A stretch of 64,000 bases of DNA from contig NZ_JAAFZC010000001.1 in the NCBI RefSeq assembly GCF_010614805.1, positions 2,148,001 to 2,212,000 on the forward strand, read 5' to 3'. The stretch comes from Pseudooceanicola aestuarii. Its GTDB lineage: Bacteria > Pseudomonadota > Alphaproteobacteria > Rhodobacterales > Rhodobacteraceae. Both the position numbers and the translations under genes were made by a program. The first letter of the stretch is position 1, and each line of letters starts with the position of its first letter. Positions 54,584 through 63,318 of the stretch are shown here, piece by piece. Under the pieces are notes generated by a model, which was given only the letters and a program-made list of their open reading frames with translations, did no database searches and was not told where the DNA came from.

Positions 54584-55260
54584 GCCGGTACCCCCTTCAG
54601 GACGCGGGCCAGCCGGGCGGCTTCGTCCCGTGCGGTGGTGGGGCTGTCCAGCAGCGCCTCCGCCTGGTCCAGAAGCGGGTCGGGCACGACGCCGCGACCG
54701 CGCATGCGGATCAGGTTGGCCAGAACATCGGCGTTGAACTCCGGGTGGGCCTGCACTGTGTAGATCGTCGGACCATAGGCGACGGCGGCGAACTGGCAGC
54801 TGTCCGAGGAGGCCAGAACCTGCGCCCCGGCGGGCAGTTCGACCACCTGGTCCTGGTGCCAGGCGTTCAACCGCCCCGGCCCGTTGGCGCCGACATAGGC
54901 CTGGGATCCGACAACCCAGCCGCCGGCGAATTTCTCGACCCGGCCGCCCAGGGCCTGGGCGATGATCTGGTGGCCGAAACAGATCCCTACAAGGGGCCGC
55001 GCGGCATCGCGGATGTCGCGGATCAGGGTTTCCAGCGGCGCGATCCAGGGCAGATCTTCGTAAACGCCGTGTTTCGACCCAGTGATCAGCCAGCCGTCGC
55101 AGGTCAGTGGGCTGTCGGGAAAGATGCCGTCGACCACCGGATAGGTTTCGAATTCGAAGTCGTGCCCCGTCAGGAGTTGCCGGAACAGCAGATCGTAATC
55201 TCCAGCCTCCTGAAGAAGGGTTTCCGGCGCGTGGCCGGTAAGCAGAATGCCGATTTTCAT
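54580..55260 (-). CDS. class I glutamine amidotransferase-like protein
   Basis: 226-residue GATase-1 domain protein. Nucleophile elbow VGICFGHQIIAQALGG holds the catalytic Cys; QAHPEF supplies the His and Glu. It stands alone, without a synthase domain. In a gamma-glutamylation operon it probably hydrolyses a gamma-glutamyl amide (the PuuD role), although its sequence looks nearer to GMP-synthase-type amidotransferases. It lies between the two ligase genes, 81 bp after the second and overlapping the first by 4 bp. Confidence 0.85.
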   Translation of the reverse strand: MKIGILLTGHAPETLLQEAGDYDLLFRQLLTGHDFEFETYPVVDGIFPDSPLTCDGWLITGSKHGVYEDLPWIAPLETLIRDIRDAARPLVGICFGHQIIAQALGGRVEKFAGGWVVGSQAYVGANGPGRLNAWHQDQVVELPAGAQVLASSDSCQFAAVAYGPTIYTVQAHPEFNADVLANLIRMRGRGVVPDPLLDQAEALLDSPTTARDEAARLARVLKGVPA

Positions 55261-55341
55261 GGACCACCGAAAGGTTTGACGGGCAAAGGGTAAGCCCGCC
55301 GGGCGCGGGCGGCAAGGGGAGATCGGGGCGCGCCCGATAGC

Positions 55342-56664
55342 TCAGACCGTTTCCAGGTAGACGGTCCAATGTTCTTCTGGGGGAATATCGGCCAGGCCGC
55401 GCAGTTCCTGCCGTTTGGTCATGCACAGGTTGGCGATCAGCTCCGGCGCGAAGATCTCCGCCATCAGGGGATCGGTCTCGAACCGGGCGATGGCGCGCGC
55501 CCAATCGGGCATCAGCCCCTCCTGGTCGGTGGCCTGGTCATAAGCGTTGCCGGTGATCGGGGCGGGCGGCTCCATCTTGCCTTCGATCCCCGCCAGGGCC
55601 GACCCCAGGATGCCGGCCAGCGCCAGGTAGGGGTTGATGTCGCCACAGGCCACGCGATGTTCGATACGCCGGGCACGGGCCGGACCGCCGGGCACGCGGA
55701 TCGCGGCGGTGCGGTTCTCGTAGGCCCAGGAGGCGCCGGTGGGCGCATGGGCGCCGGGGCGGAACCTGTCATAGCTGTTGGCATGGGGGGCAAAGACCAG
55801 CGTGCCGCCGGGCATCCCGGCCAGACACCCGGCGATCGCCTGGCGCAGCAGATCGGTGCCGCGCGGGCCGCCATCGTCGAAGACGTTGTTGCCGTCCTGA
55901 TCCAATACGGAGAAATGCACATGCATCCCGTTACCCGCGTCATTGGCAAAGGGCTTCGCCATGAAGGTCGCCGCCATGCCGTGCCGCCGCGCCATGCCGC
56001 GCACCAGCGCCTTGAACAGCCAGGCATCGTCGGCGGCGGCCATGGCATCGCGGTGTTGCAGGTTGATCTCGAACTGGCCCAGCCCCGCCTCGGAGGAGGC
56101 GCTTTCGGCGGGAATGTCCATCGCTTCGCAGGCCTCGTACAGCTCTGTCAGGTAGGCGTCGAAGGCATCGAGCTGCCGGATCGACAGGATCGCATGACCC
56201 GCCAGAGGGCGGCCCGATACGGGGTTCATCGGCGCCGACAGGGCCTGCCCCGCATCATCGACCAGGTAGAATTCCATCTCGATCCCCGCCTGCACGGTCC
56301 AGCCGCGCGCGGCATAGCGTTGCAGCACCCGGTCCAGCGCATGGCGCGGATCTCCGGCGAAGGGGCGGCCGTCCTCGTGGAACATCCACATCGGCACAAG
56401 GGCGGAGGGGCTGTCCAGCCACGGCATCGGCACCGCGCCGTGATCGGTGGGGTACAGCAGCCCGTCGGCATCACCGGTTTCGAAGACCAGGGGCGAATCC
56501 TCGATATCCTGGCCCCAGATATCGACGTTGAGAACGGAATAGGGCATGCGCACCGCGCCCTGTCCCAGCTTGGGGTATTCGGTGCGGGGCAGGCGTTTGC
56601 CCCGCATCTGCCCGTTCAGATCGGCGGCGGCGACGCGGAAGGTGCGGAATGTATCGAATTTCAT
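55342..56664 (-). CDS. glutamine synthetase-like gamma-glutamyl-amine ligase (2)
   Basis: 440-residue second paralogue with the same fold: AGIEMEFYLVDDAG, ASSEAGLGQFEINLQHRD, FMAKPFANDAGNGMHVHFSV and YENRTAAIRVPGG. It clearly differs from the other ligase (for example MHVHFSV against MHIHHSV), so the two are probably not simple duplicates and may act on different amines or form a heteromer. It follows the ABC transporter genes by 73 bp. Confidence 0.88.
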   Translation of the reverse strand: MKFDTFRTFRVAAADLNGQMRGKRLPRTEYPKLGQGAVRMPYSVLNVDIWGQDIEDSPLVFETGDADGLLYPTDHGAVPMPWLDSPSALVPMWMFHEDGRPFAGDPRHALDRVLQRYAARGWTVQAGIEMEFYLVDDAGQALSAPMNPVSGRPLAGHAILSIRQLDAFDAYLTELYEACEAMDIPAESASSEAGLGQFEINLQHRDAMAAADDAWLFKALVRGMARRHGMAATFMAKPFANDAGNGMHVHFSVLDQDGNNVFDDGGPRGTDLLRQAIAGCLAGMPGGTLVFAPHANSYDRFRPGAHAPTGASWAYENRTAAIRVPGGPARARRIEHRVACGDINPYLALAGILGSALAGIEGKMEPPAPITGNAYDQATDQEGLMPDWARAIARFETDPLMAEIFAPELIANLCMTKRQELRGLADIPPEEHWTVYLETV

Positions 56665-56737
56665 GGGTCAAGCCTGTTGGGACCGGGGCAGCGCCCCCGG
56701 CGGGCGATCGGATCTGCGATAGATGAGGGATGCGGCC

Positions 56738-57580
56738 CTAGCGCACAAGGGTCGCAGCGCGCAGGCGCAGCGGTTTGCGCGCGGTGCGCGGCAAATGACG
56801 GGTCAGCCGGCGGTAGGCAATGCCATAAAGGCCGATCACCCCCAGGCTGCCCAGGATGAAGAACCCGGCCAGGATCGGGTAGGAAACGAAGGGGTTGAAC
56901 GTCTTGTCGGCGAAATAGCTTGCGTAATAAAGCGCATCGCCCTTCTGCTGCCAGGCCGGGAAGGAGGAGAAGAAGACCAGCGTGGTGGCATGAAAGAGGA
57001 AGATCGCCTCGTTGGTGTAGGCGGGCCAGGCCAGCCGCAGCATGGTCGGAAAGGACACCCGCCGGAACGTCTGCCAGGGGGTGAAACCGTAGGCCGAGGC
57101 GGCCTCCAGGTCACCGCGCGGCACGGCGCGCAGGGCTCCATGGAAAATCTGCCCGGTATAGGCGGTGGTGTTCAGGAACAGCACGATCAGCGCCCCCGCC
57201 GCCGCCCGGGTCAGCCACCGGGTTTCGGCGGTGATCTCCGTAAAGCCCAGGGGGATCGTGATCCCCTCCCGCGGGAGGAGGGTGAAGGCCTCGTAGAACA
57301 GGAAGAACTGGATGAAGAGCGGTGAGCCCCGGAAGATGAAGATGAACCATTCCGCCGGTTTGCGCAGCAGCCCGTGCCGCGAGTTGCGCGCCAGCGCCAC
57401 GGCGACGGAGGCAAAGAACCCCATGCAGAGCGCGGCGGTGGCGAAATAGACGTTCCAGATCATCCCCGATCCGATCAGCACCACCTGGTCACAGAGGGTG
57501 AAGTCGGATTTCGGCAGCAGCCGCTCGCCGATACCCACGGCCCGCAGGCCGTAGTCCTGAAGGGTTTGCAGGCAGCTCAT
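56738..57580 (-). CDS. polar amino acid ABC transporter permease (HisM-like)
   Basis: 280-residue HisMQ-type permease with five or six membrane segments. FIFIFRGSPLFIQFFLFYEAF is the family's conserved segment, and GALRAVPRGDLEAASAYGFTPWQTFRRVSFPTMLRLAWP is the EAA loop that contacts the ATPase. ATG 57580 overlaps the other permease gene by 4 bp; the pair form the membrane channel. Confidence 0.92.
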   Translation of the reverse strand: MSCLQTLQDYGLRAVGIGERLLPKSDFTLCDQVVLIGSGMIWNVYFATAALCMGFFASVAVALARNSRHGLLRKPAEWFIFIFRGSPLFIQFFLFYEAFTLLPREGITIPLGFTEITAETRWLTRAAAGALIVLFLNTTAYTGQIFHGALRAVPRGDLEAASAYGFTPWQTFRRVSFPTMLRLAWPAYTNEAIFLFHATTLVFFSSFPAWQQKGDALYYASYFADKTFNPFVSYPILAGFFILGSLGVIGLYGIAYRRLTRHLPRTARKPLRLRAATLVR

Positions 57581-58452
57581 GCCGCGCCTCCCTGCATGTT
57601 GCCGGCGGTGGCCTGGCCGCGCGAGACCCGCGCCGTCAGCCGGGCAAAGCCGAGTTCGGAGAGGCGCGTCATCAACAGGTAGAAGACCAGAAGCGCCAGA
57701 AAATACCACAGGCGCCAATCGGGATGCGGATAGGCATAGGCGCGCGTCTTCGCCCCGCCCAGTTCGCGCGCCCAGTAGACGATATCCTCGACCCCGAGGA
57801 GGAACAGCAGCGGCGAGGCCTTGATCAGGATCAGCCACAGGTTGGACAGGCCGGGCAGGGCATAGACCCACATCTGCGGCACCAGAATGCGCCAGGTGGT
57901 CTGGCGGCGGGTCATGCCGTAGGCCTCGGCGGTTTCCAGCTGGGCGCGGGGCACGGCGTTCATGGCGCCCGACAGCACGAAGGCCGCGAAGGCCCCGAAC
58001 ACGAAGGCAAAGGCCGCGACCGCCAGGGAGACGCCGTAGAGTTCGTGCCAGAACTGGGGGGCAGAGGACAACGGCAGCTTCGCCTGGGCACAGACAACGA
58101 AATCATTGCCCTGCCGCACCGGCAATTCCCAATCGGGGCATTTCACCCGGTGGCGCAGGTATTCCAGCCCCTGATCCAGCGCCAGCGGCACGAAGAGGAA
58201 GAAGGCGATATCCGGCACGCCGCGCACGATGGAGGTATAGCCGGTGCCCAGCCAGCGCAGCGGTGCCACCCGCGAGCGGCGCGCCAGCGCCCCGGCAAAG
58301 CCCAGGCCCAGGGCCACGGGGGCGGTGATCAGCATCAGCCCGATGACCAGCCCGAAGGCCTGGTAGAACAGCAGGTGCTTGCCCGTGGTCAGGTAGCAGG
58401 CGAACCAGGCCGCCCTGTCCAGCGTGTCGGGCGCGGCGCAGAAATCGAACAT
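57577..58452 (-). CDS. polar amino acid ABC transporter permease (HisQ-like)
   Basis: 291-residue partner permease. TGYTSIVRGVPDIAFFLFVPLAL and GAMNAVPRAQLETAEAYGMTRRQTTWRILVPQMWVYALPG (EAA loop) identify the HisMQ family. Between about residues 95-130 it has an unusually long periplasmic insertion with Cys (HRVKCPDWELPVRQ, FVVCAQAKL) compared with the usual permeases. Preceded by an 11-bp stem-loop after the binding-protein gene. Confidence 0.9.
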   Translation of the reverse strand: MFDFCAAPDTLDRAAWFACYLTTGKHLLFYQAFGLVIGLMLITAPVALGLGFAGALARRSRVAPLRWLGTGYTSIVRGVPDIAFFLFVPLALDQGLEYLRHRVKCPDWELPVRQGNDFVVCAQAKLPLSSAPQFWHELYGVSLAVAAFAFVFGAFAAFVLSGAMNAVPRAQLETAEAYGMTRRQTTWRILVPQMWVYALPGLSNLWLILIKASPLLFLLGVEDIVYWARELGGAKTRAYAYPHPDWRLWYFLALLVFYLLMTRLSELGFARLTARVSRGQATAGNMQGGAA

Positions 58453-58468
58453 CGTGTTCCCCCGGAGG

Positions 58469-58496
58469 GGACCGGGCGGTCAGCGCCGCCCGGTCC
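58469..58496 (-). promoter_or_regulatory. intercistronic stem-loop between binding-protein and permease genes
   Basis: GGACCGGGCGG (58469-58479) and CCGCCCGGTCC (58486-58496) pair perfectly over 11 bp with a 6-nt loop. It lies just after the substrate-binding-protein stop and before the permease start, the same design as the xylF-xylH hairpin. Confidence 0.7.
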
Positions 58497-58514
58497 GGGT
58501 CTCATCCGTGCGGA

Positions 58515-59252
58515 TTACTCGTAAACGGTGGCGTCTTCGCCGAACCATTTGCGCAGCATGGTGTTCAGCGTGCCGTCGTCCTTCATGGAGGTGATGGCCG
58601 CGTCGAACTTGTCCTTCAGCTCGGTATCGCTTTCGCGCAGGCCGACGCCGATGCCGCCGCCCAGCTGGACGTCTTCACCGACAAAGGTCAGCTCCCCGCC
58701 GGATTCCTCGACCACGGGGACAAGATAATCCTTGTCGGCGAACACCGCGTCAGCCTCGCCGTTGCGGACGGCGGCGACGGTCTCGTCGGGGGTGGCGAAT
58801 TCGACCAGCGTGGCGCCGGATTCGGCGACATGGCCGGCCTGGATGGTAGCGGTCTGGGCCGCGACCACGGCGGTGGCAACGTCCAGATCATCGGTCATCG
58901 CCGCATAGGCGGAGGCCGCTGGCGGATAGTAGTTCTGCGTGAAATCAATCACTTCGTCGCGTTCATCGGTGATCGACATGCCCGCGATGATGGTGTCGTA
59001 ATTGCCCGAGACCAGGTTGGGGATGATCGAATCCCATTCGTTGGTCACCCATTCACAGGTCAGTTCGGCGCGCTTGCACAGCTCGTCGCCCAGCTCCCGC
59101 TCGAAGCCGGCAACCTCGCCGTCGTCGTCGATGAAGTTGTACGGAGGGTAGGCGCCTTCGGTGCCCATACGTACGGTCGTCGCGTGGCTTTCGGCCAGGG
59201 CAAGGCCCGCCGTCAGCGCCAGCGCGGCGGTGGAAAGGATCAGCTGTTTCAT
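58515..59252 (-). CDS. polar amino acid ABC transporter substrate-binding protein
   Basis: 245-residue periplasmic binding protein with signal peptide MKQLILSTAALALTAGLALA. HisJ-type fold: VRMGTEGAYPPYNFIDDDGEVAGFERELGDELC, NLVSGNYDTIIAGMSITDERDEVIDFTQNYY, VRNGEADAVFADKDYL. Such proteins bind amino acids or small amines; in this operon it probably delivers the amine substrate of the ligases. Placed between the ATPase and permease genes. Confidence 0.93.
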   Translation of the reverse strand: MKQLILSTAALALTAGLALAESHATTVRMGTEGAYPPYNFIDDDGEVAGFERELGDELCKRAELTCEWVTNEWDSIIPNLVSGNYDTIIAGMSITDERDEVIDFTQNYYPPAASAYAAMTDDLDVATAVVAAQTATIQAGHVAESGATLVEFATPDETVAAVRNGEADAVFADKDYLVPVVEESGGELTFVGEDVQLGGGIGVGLRESDTELKDKFDAAITSMKDDGTLNTMLRKWFGEDATVYE

Positions 59253-59317
59253 TCGTGTCTCCCGTTGGTCGTCCGGGCGCGCGGCCCGGTGTGTCGGCCT
59301 GTTTCGGCCGTTGCGGC

Positions 59318-60094
59318 TCAGGCGGCTTGTGTCGCGCTGAGAAACTGGCGAAGGCGCTCCGTCTCCGGGGCGCCGAAAATTCGGTCGGGGGGGCCTTCCT
59401 CGATGATGCGGCCCTGGTGCAGGAAGACCACGGTATCGGACAGGTCGGCGGCCAGGCGCATGTCATGGGTGACCAGGATCATGGTGCGACCCTCGGCGGC
59501 CAGGTCCTTGATCACCTTGACGACTTCCTGCTCCAGCTCGGGATCGAGCGCCGATGTCGGCTCATCGAACAGCAGGGCCTCCGGCTCCATGCACAGGGCG
59601 CGGGCGATGGCGGCGCGCTGCTGCTGGCCGCCGGACAATTGCGCGGGCCAGGCGTCGGCCTTGTCGCCGATGCCGACCTTGGCCAGGTAGTCGCGGGCGC
59701 GCGGCTCGACCTCCGCCCGGTCGCGGCCCAGCACGGTCACCGGGGCCTCCATCACGTTTTGCAAGATGGTCATGTGCGACCACAGGTTGAACTGCTGGAA
59801 CACCATCGACAGGTTGGTGCGGATGCGCAGCACTTGTTTCGCATCGCCCGGACGGCGGTGGCTGCCGCTCCCGCGCCAGTGCACGGATTCGCCCTTGAAC
59901 AGGACATCGCCCTGCTGGCTGTCTTCCAGCAGGTTGGCGCAGCGCAGAAGGGTGGATTTTCCCGATCCCGACGACCCGATGAGAGAGACGACATCGCCGC
60001 GATTGGCAGTGATGGAGACCCCCTTGAGCACTTCGAGCGCGCCATAGGCCTTGTGCAGGTCACGGATTTCGATAACGGGCGGTTGCTGGGTCAC
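59318..60094 (-). CDS. polar amino acid ABC transporter ATP-binding protein
   Basis: 258-residue HisP-like ATPase: Walker A IGSSGSGKSTLLRCANLL, Q-loop VFQQFNLWSHMTILQNVMEAPV, signature LSGGQQQRAAIARAL, Walker B ALLFDEPTSALDPE, H-loop VTHDM. It energises the adjacent transporter. First gene of the operon, preceded by a 97-bp gap with a direct repeat that may bind a regulator. Confidence 0.95.
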   Translation of the reverse strand: MTQQPPVIEIRDLHKAYGALEVLKGVSITANRGDVVSLIGSSGSGKSTLLRCANLLEDSQQGDVLFKGESVHWRGSGSHRRPGDAKQVLRIRTNLSMVFQQFNLWSHMTILQNVMEAPVTVLGRDRAEVEPRARDYLAKVGIGDKADAWPAQLSGGQQQRAAIARALCMEPEALLFDEPTSALDPELEQEVVKVIKDLAAEGRTMILVTHDMRLAADLSDTVVFLHQGRIIEEGPPDRIFGAPETERLRQFLSATQAA

Positions 60095-60135
60095 GGCTCA
60101 CCGGGGCAATGGAATATTTGCCCGAGTAAGGCGCG

Positions 60136-60160
60136 GAACGGGTTCAAATGCAACGGGTTC
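60136..60160. promoter_or_regulatory. direct repeat in the promoter region of the ABC/ligase operon
   Basis: AACGGGTTC occurs at 60137-60145 and 60152-60160, 15 bp apart. The first copy with its flanking G is a palindrome (GAAC-GG-GTTC). The pair lies 42-66 bp upstream of the ATPase start. A regulator-binding site is inferred. Confidence 0.4.
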
Positions 60161-60191
60161 GCGCGGGGTGACGCCGGGAAATGCCGAAAAA

Positions 60192-60980
60192 TCAGGCGTT
60201 GCCCTTGCGTCTTGGCGCGACAAAGCGGTCGCGTTGGGCAAGGTAGGTGGCCGAGGGAACCAGCGTCATGCCCGACAGATGCAGCGTGGAACGGTCGTCG
60301 GCGGACAGATCGGCGATGGCGCGGGCCAGCGCGCGACGGATCGGATCGGGGTCACGGTCCCGGGCGGTGATCCACGGCAGCGCCGGAGAGGCGGCGCTGC
60401 GCCCGATGACCCGCAGCGCGGCGGGGGCGGGATCGTGGTCGCGCAGGATGGCCCAGGTCACGGCGTCGATCCCGGCCAGGTCGGCCGCCCCGGACGCCAC
60501 TGCCCGGGCGGAGGCCGCATGCGCCCCGGTCTCCAGGAAATCGCCCGGCTGCACCGCCGCCGCACGCAGCGCGGTCATCGGCGCGGCCCAGCCGGATTGC
60601 GACAGCCCCTCGTTATAGGCGAAGGCGGCGCCGTCGAAATCGGCCAGCGTCTGGCGCCGATCATCGGCGCGGGCGATCAACACGCTGTCATATTGGCCAG
60701 GCGGGCAGGGCAGGTCATGCACCGGGGTGGCGACCAGGGTGACGCGGTCATGCAGAATCTCGCGATAGGGCAGGCCGCAGGTCTGCGCCAGCAGCAGGTC
60801 GGGAGAGGTCCAGACCTGCCACGGATCCGACGGTCGGGTCAGCGCGGCGGGCGCGCCGGGCAGGTCGCGGGCGATCAATTGCCACAGCCGGTCGTGTGCG
60901 CTGCGGGTGCCGGGGCGGTCGTACATCGGCAGCGCGGCGATCAGCCCGCTGCCGGCACGGCCTGTCGGCCCGTCGGTCAC
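60192..60980 (-). CDS. PhnD-like periplasmic-binding-fold protein lacking a signal peptide
   Basis: 262 residues from GTG 60980, resembling phosphate/phosphonate ABC binding proteins (PhnD/SsuA-like): LIAALPMYDRPGTRSAHDRLW at the start, ILHDRVTLVATPVHDLPCPPGQYDSVLIARAD, and later DAVTWAILRDHDPAPAALRVIG. No signal sequence is seen, so unlike true receptors it may be cytoplasmic. Its start overlaps the TerB-like gene stop by 4 bp (GTGA). No permease or ATPase for it is adjacent. Confidence 0.8.
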   Translation of the reverse strand: MTDGPTGRAGSGLIAALPMYDRPGTRSAHDRLWQLIARDLPGAPAALTRPSDPWQVWTSPDLLLAQTCGLPYREILHDRVTLVATPVHDLPCPPGQYDSVLIARADDRRQTLADFDGAAFAYNEGLSQSGWAAPMTALRAAAVQPGDFLETGAHAASARAVASGAADLAGIDAVTWAILRDHDPAPAALRVIGRSAASPALPWITARDRDPDPIRRALARAIADLSADDRSTLHLSGMTLVPSATYLAQRDRFVAPRRKGNA

Positions 60981-61432
60981 GCGCCGTCGGCGTCCAGCTC
61001 CGCCTGGGCACGGTGGCGGGCATGGGCGCTGTCCTGATCGGTGATGCCCAGCAGGCTGGCGACAAGACGCAACAGCGCGTCTTCTTCCTGCTCCCGCTTG
61101 CCATCGGCCAGCACGACCTTCCACAGTGCTTCGACCACGGCCAGCCGGTCCTCGAACGGAACCGCGTCCTTGATCGCGCGGGTAAAGCGCACGGTATCCG
61201 GCGCCTCCTGTTCCAGGGTTTCGGCATCGGCCAGCAGGCGGCTGGTGTCGGTTTCGTCCAGGCGATAGCGGGTGGCGGCGATGCGGGCGATCTGCGCCCG
61301 CTCCCCCGCGTCATAGCTGCCGTCGGAACGGGCGACCCGGACCAGCAGCGCGGTCAGGGCCAGACGGGCGTCGGCGTCGGGCAGAACCTGCGGCGCGGGC
61401 GCGATGAGACGGGAGAGGAAATCAGCGAACAT
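60977..61432 (-). CDS. TerB-like (tellurite resistance TerB family) protein
   Basis: 151-residue helical protein. It contains the acidic repeat pattern of TerB, ARSDGSYDAGERAQIARIA and VVLADGKREQEEDALLRLVASLLGI, placed symmetrically in a two-fold fold. TerB proteins take part in metal-linked stress responses; others join membrane complexes. ATG 61432 is chosen as start; a longer frame upstream is not TerB-like. Translationally coupled to the PhnD-like gene. Confidence 0.85.
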   Translation of the reverse strand: MFADFLSRLIAPAPQVLPDADARLALTALLVRVARSDGSYDAGERAQIARIAATRYRLDETDTSRLLADAETLEQEAPDTVRFTRAIKDAVPFEDRLAVVEALWKVVLADGKREQEEDALLRLVASLLGITDQDSAHARHRAQAELDADGA

Positions 61433-61699
61433 GCCGGGGATATAGGCCGCCGCGCGCCCTGCGCCAAGGGCTGGCGTGTCCGGGCGCGCAACGCCGTCGC
61501 GTGGCCGCCTGTCGCGCGGTCTGCCGCCGTCGGGCCACCGGCGCGACCAGACGGCGGCCAAGCGCTGACCAAGGGGGGCGACAGGGGTGACGCCAATGCG
61601 CCCCGATCTCCATGAGAAGGACACATTTGCGGCCCAATTTTCGCCCAGTCTCAAACGACATTGAAGGCGAGTGGGAATCCGGCTTGGGGGTCGAAATTC

Positions 61700-62245
61700 A
61701 TGGTTAGTCTCGCATCGATCGACTGGTCGTCGGCCCCGTCCGAAGATCGCATCCGCGCGCTGAAAGTCGCGCCCTCCCGGCAGGTCTGCGCCATGGCCCG
61801 TGCCGTGCGCTGGGACGCCACCGGGCTGGACGTGATCAGCTGGATCAGCGCCCAGCAGGGCGTCGATCTTGGCTCGGCTTTGACGCTGTTCCTGCATGGC
61901 GATCCACAGCGGTTCAACGACGTGCCGCGCAATGCCGTCGCCCAGCGGGATCGCCGGGCGTGCAGTCTGCTGGACGCGCTTTGCCAGCGGATCAACGCCG
62001 GATTCTACCTGCCCGATCCCGCCCGCCCGGTTAGCGAACCTGACCGCCTGCTTGCCTATCTGCGCCAACAGCGGGAGGATACCCGCCAGGGCCTGCCCCG
62101 CCGCTGGGGCATCAACGAGACGGTGCTGGCCCCGTTGCTGACCGACAGCCAGATCATCGCCCGCCGCAAGGGCCGTCAGGCCCATCGCAAGACCGGCCAG
62201 AAACCTGGCCTGTTCGGCAATCTGATCAGCCCCCGGTTCGGCTGA
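61700..62245 (+). CDS. hypothetical protein, possibly DUF4274-like
   Basis: 181-residue soluble protein. WDATGLDVISWISAQQGVDLGSALTLFLHGDP recalls DUF4274, proteins that count residues around Trp/Asp in a similar way, but I cannot confirm this. The C-terminal part is basic (RRKGRQAHRKTGQKPG). No signal peptide or membrane segment. ATG 61700 is preferred, with GGGGGTC upstream. The 267-bp gap to the TerB-like gene is empty of recognisable features. Confidence 0.6.
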   Translation: MVSLASIDWSSAPSEDRIRALKVAPSRQVCAMARAVRWDATGLDVISWISAQQGVDLGSALTLFLHGDPQRFNDVPRNAVAQRDRRACSLLDALCQRINAGFYLPDPARPVSEPDRLLAYLRQQREDTRQGLPRRWGINETVLAPLLTDSQIIARRKGRQAHRKTGQKPGLFGNLISPRFG

Positions 62246-62328
62246 ACCGCGCCAGCCGCGACGCGCCTCCCCGCCGGCTGTCCTTTCCCTCCCGGTGCCG
62301 TGAGGCGCGGGGTGGGTGGCGACGCCCC

Positions 62329-63246
62329 TTAGTATTTCGACGGCACGTAGAGTTCGGGCGGCAGGATGGAGCGTTCGTAATCACTGTTGTAGACACGTTC
62401 GGGCAGGGCGACCTCCTCGTGCGGGACGTCGGTATAGGGGAACAGCGACAGCAAGTGGTCCATGCAGTTCAGCCGGGCGCGTTTCTTGTCGTTGCCGGGC
62501 ACGATGTACCATGGCGCTTCGGCGATGTTGGTACGAGCCAGCATCTCTTCCTTGGCCTTGGTGTAATCCTCCCATCGCACCCGCGATTGCAGGTCCATGG
62601 GCGAGAGTTTCCATTGCTTCAGCGGATCGTGGATGCGGATCAGGAACCGCATCTGCTGTTCCTCGTCGGTGATCGAGAACCAGTATTTCACCAGCCGGAT
62701 CCCCGATCGCACCAGCATCCGTTCGAATTCCGGTACGTCGTGAAAGAAGTCCTGAACCTGCTCTTCCTCGGCAAAGCCCATGACGCGCTCCACCCCGGCG
62801 CGGTTGTACCAGGAGCGGTCGAACAGCACGATTTCCCCGCCTGCGGGCAAGTGGGGCACGTAGCGCTGGAAATACCATTGCGTCTTTTCCCGATCCGACG
62901 GGGCGGGCAGGGCGACGGTGCGCACCACGCGCGGATTCAGCCGCTGGGTGATCCGCTTGATCACCCCGCCCTTGCCGGCGCTGTCGCGGCCCTCGAAGAT
63001 GACGACGACCTTTTCCTTGTTGTGCACCACCCAATCCTGAAGCTTGATCAGTTCCGATTGCAGGCGCAGCAGGTCGCGGAAATATTGCGGGCGCGGGATG
63101 CTGCGGCCGTGGGACTTGCGGTAGATCTCCCGGATCTTCATCGAGAGGACGGCATCCTCCATCTCGATCTCGTAATCCTGATCCATCTCGTCCTTCAACT
63201 CGGCTTCCAGCCAGTCTTCGGCGTCCTTGAATTCTTCGGGGGACAT
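62329..63246 (-). CDS. ppk2: polyphosphate kinase 2
   Basis: 305-residue PPK2 family enzyme transferring phosphate between polyphosphate and nucleotides. P-loop FEGRDSAGKGGVIKRITQRLNPR; second motif LFDRSWYNRAGVERVMGF; KYWFSITDEEQQMRF and later PWYIVPGNDKKRARLNC are family-typical. One-domain type, so probably a nucleoside diphosphate/GDP-linked class I PPK2. It converges on the hypothetical gene at 61700-62245. Confidence 0.96.
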   Translation of the reverse strand: MSPEEFKDAEDWLEAELKDEMDQDYEIEMEDAVLSMKIREIYRKSHGRSIPRPQYFRDLLRLQSELIKLQDWVVHNKEKVVVIFEGRDSAGKGGVIKRITQRLNPRVVRTVALPAPSDREKTQWYFQRYVPHLPAGGEIVLFDRSWYNRAGVERVMGFAEEEQVQDFFHDVPEFERMLVRSGIRLVKYWFSITDEEQQMRFLIRIHDPLKQWKLSPMDLQSRVRWEDYTKAKEEMLARTNIAEAPWYIVPGNDKKRARLNCMDHLLSLFPYTDVPHEEVALPERVYNSDYERSILPPELYVPSKY

Positions 63247-63318
63247 GGGGGCACCTCGCGCGCAGCAATTGACACCCCGCGCCGGGCCGGGCGGGGCCTT
63301 TGCCCCCTGATGCCACGG

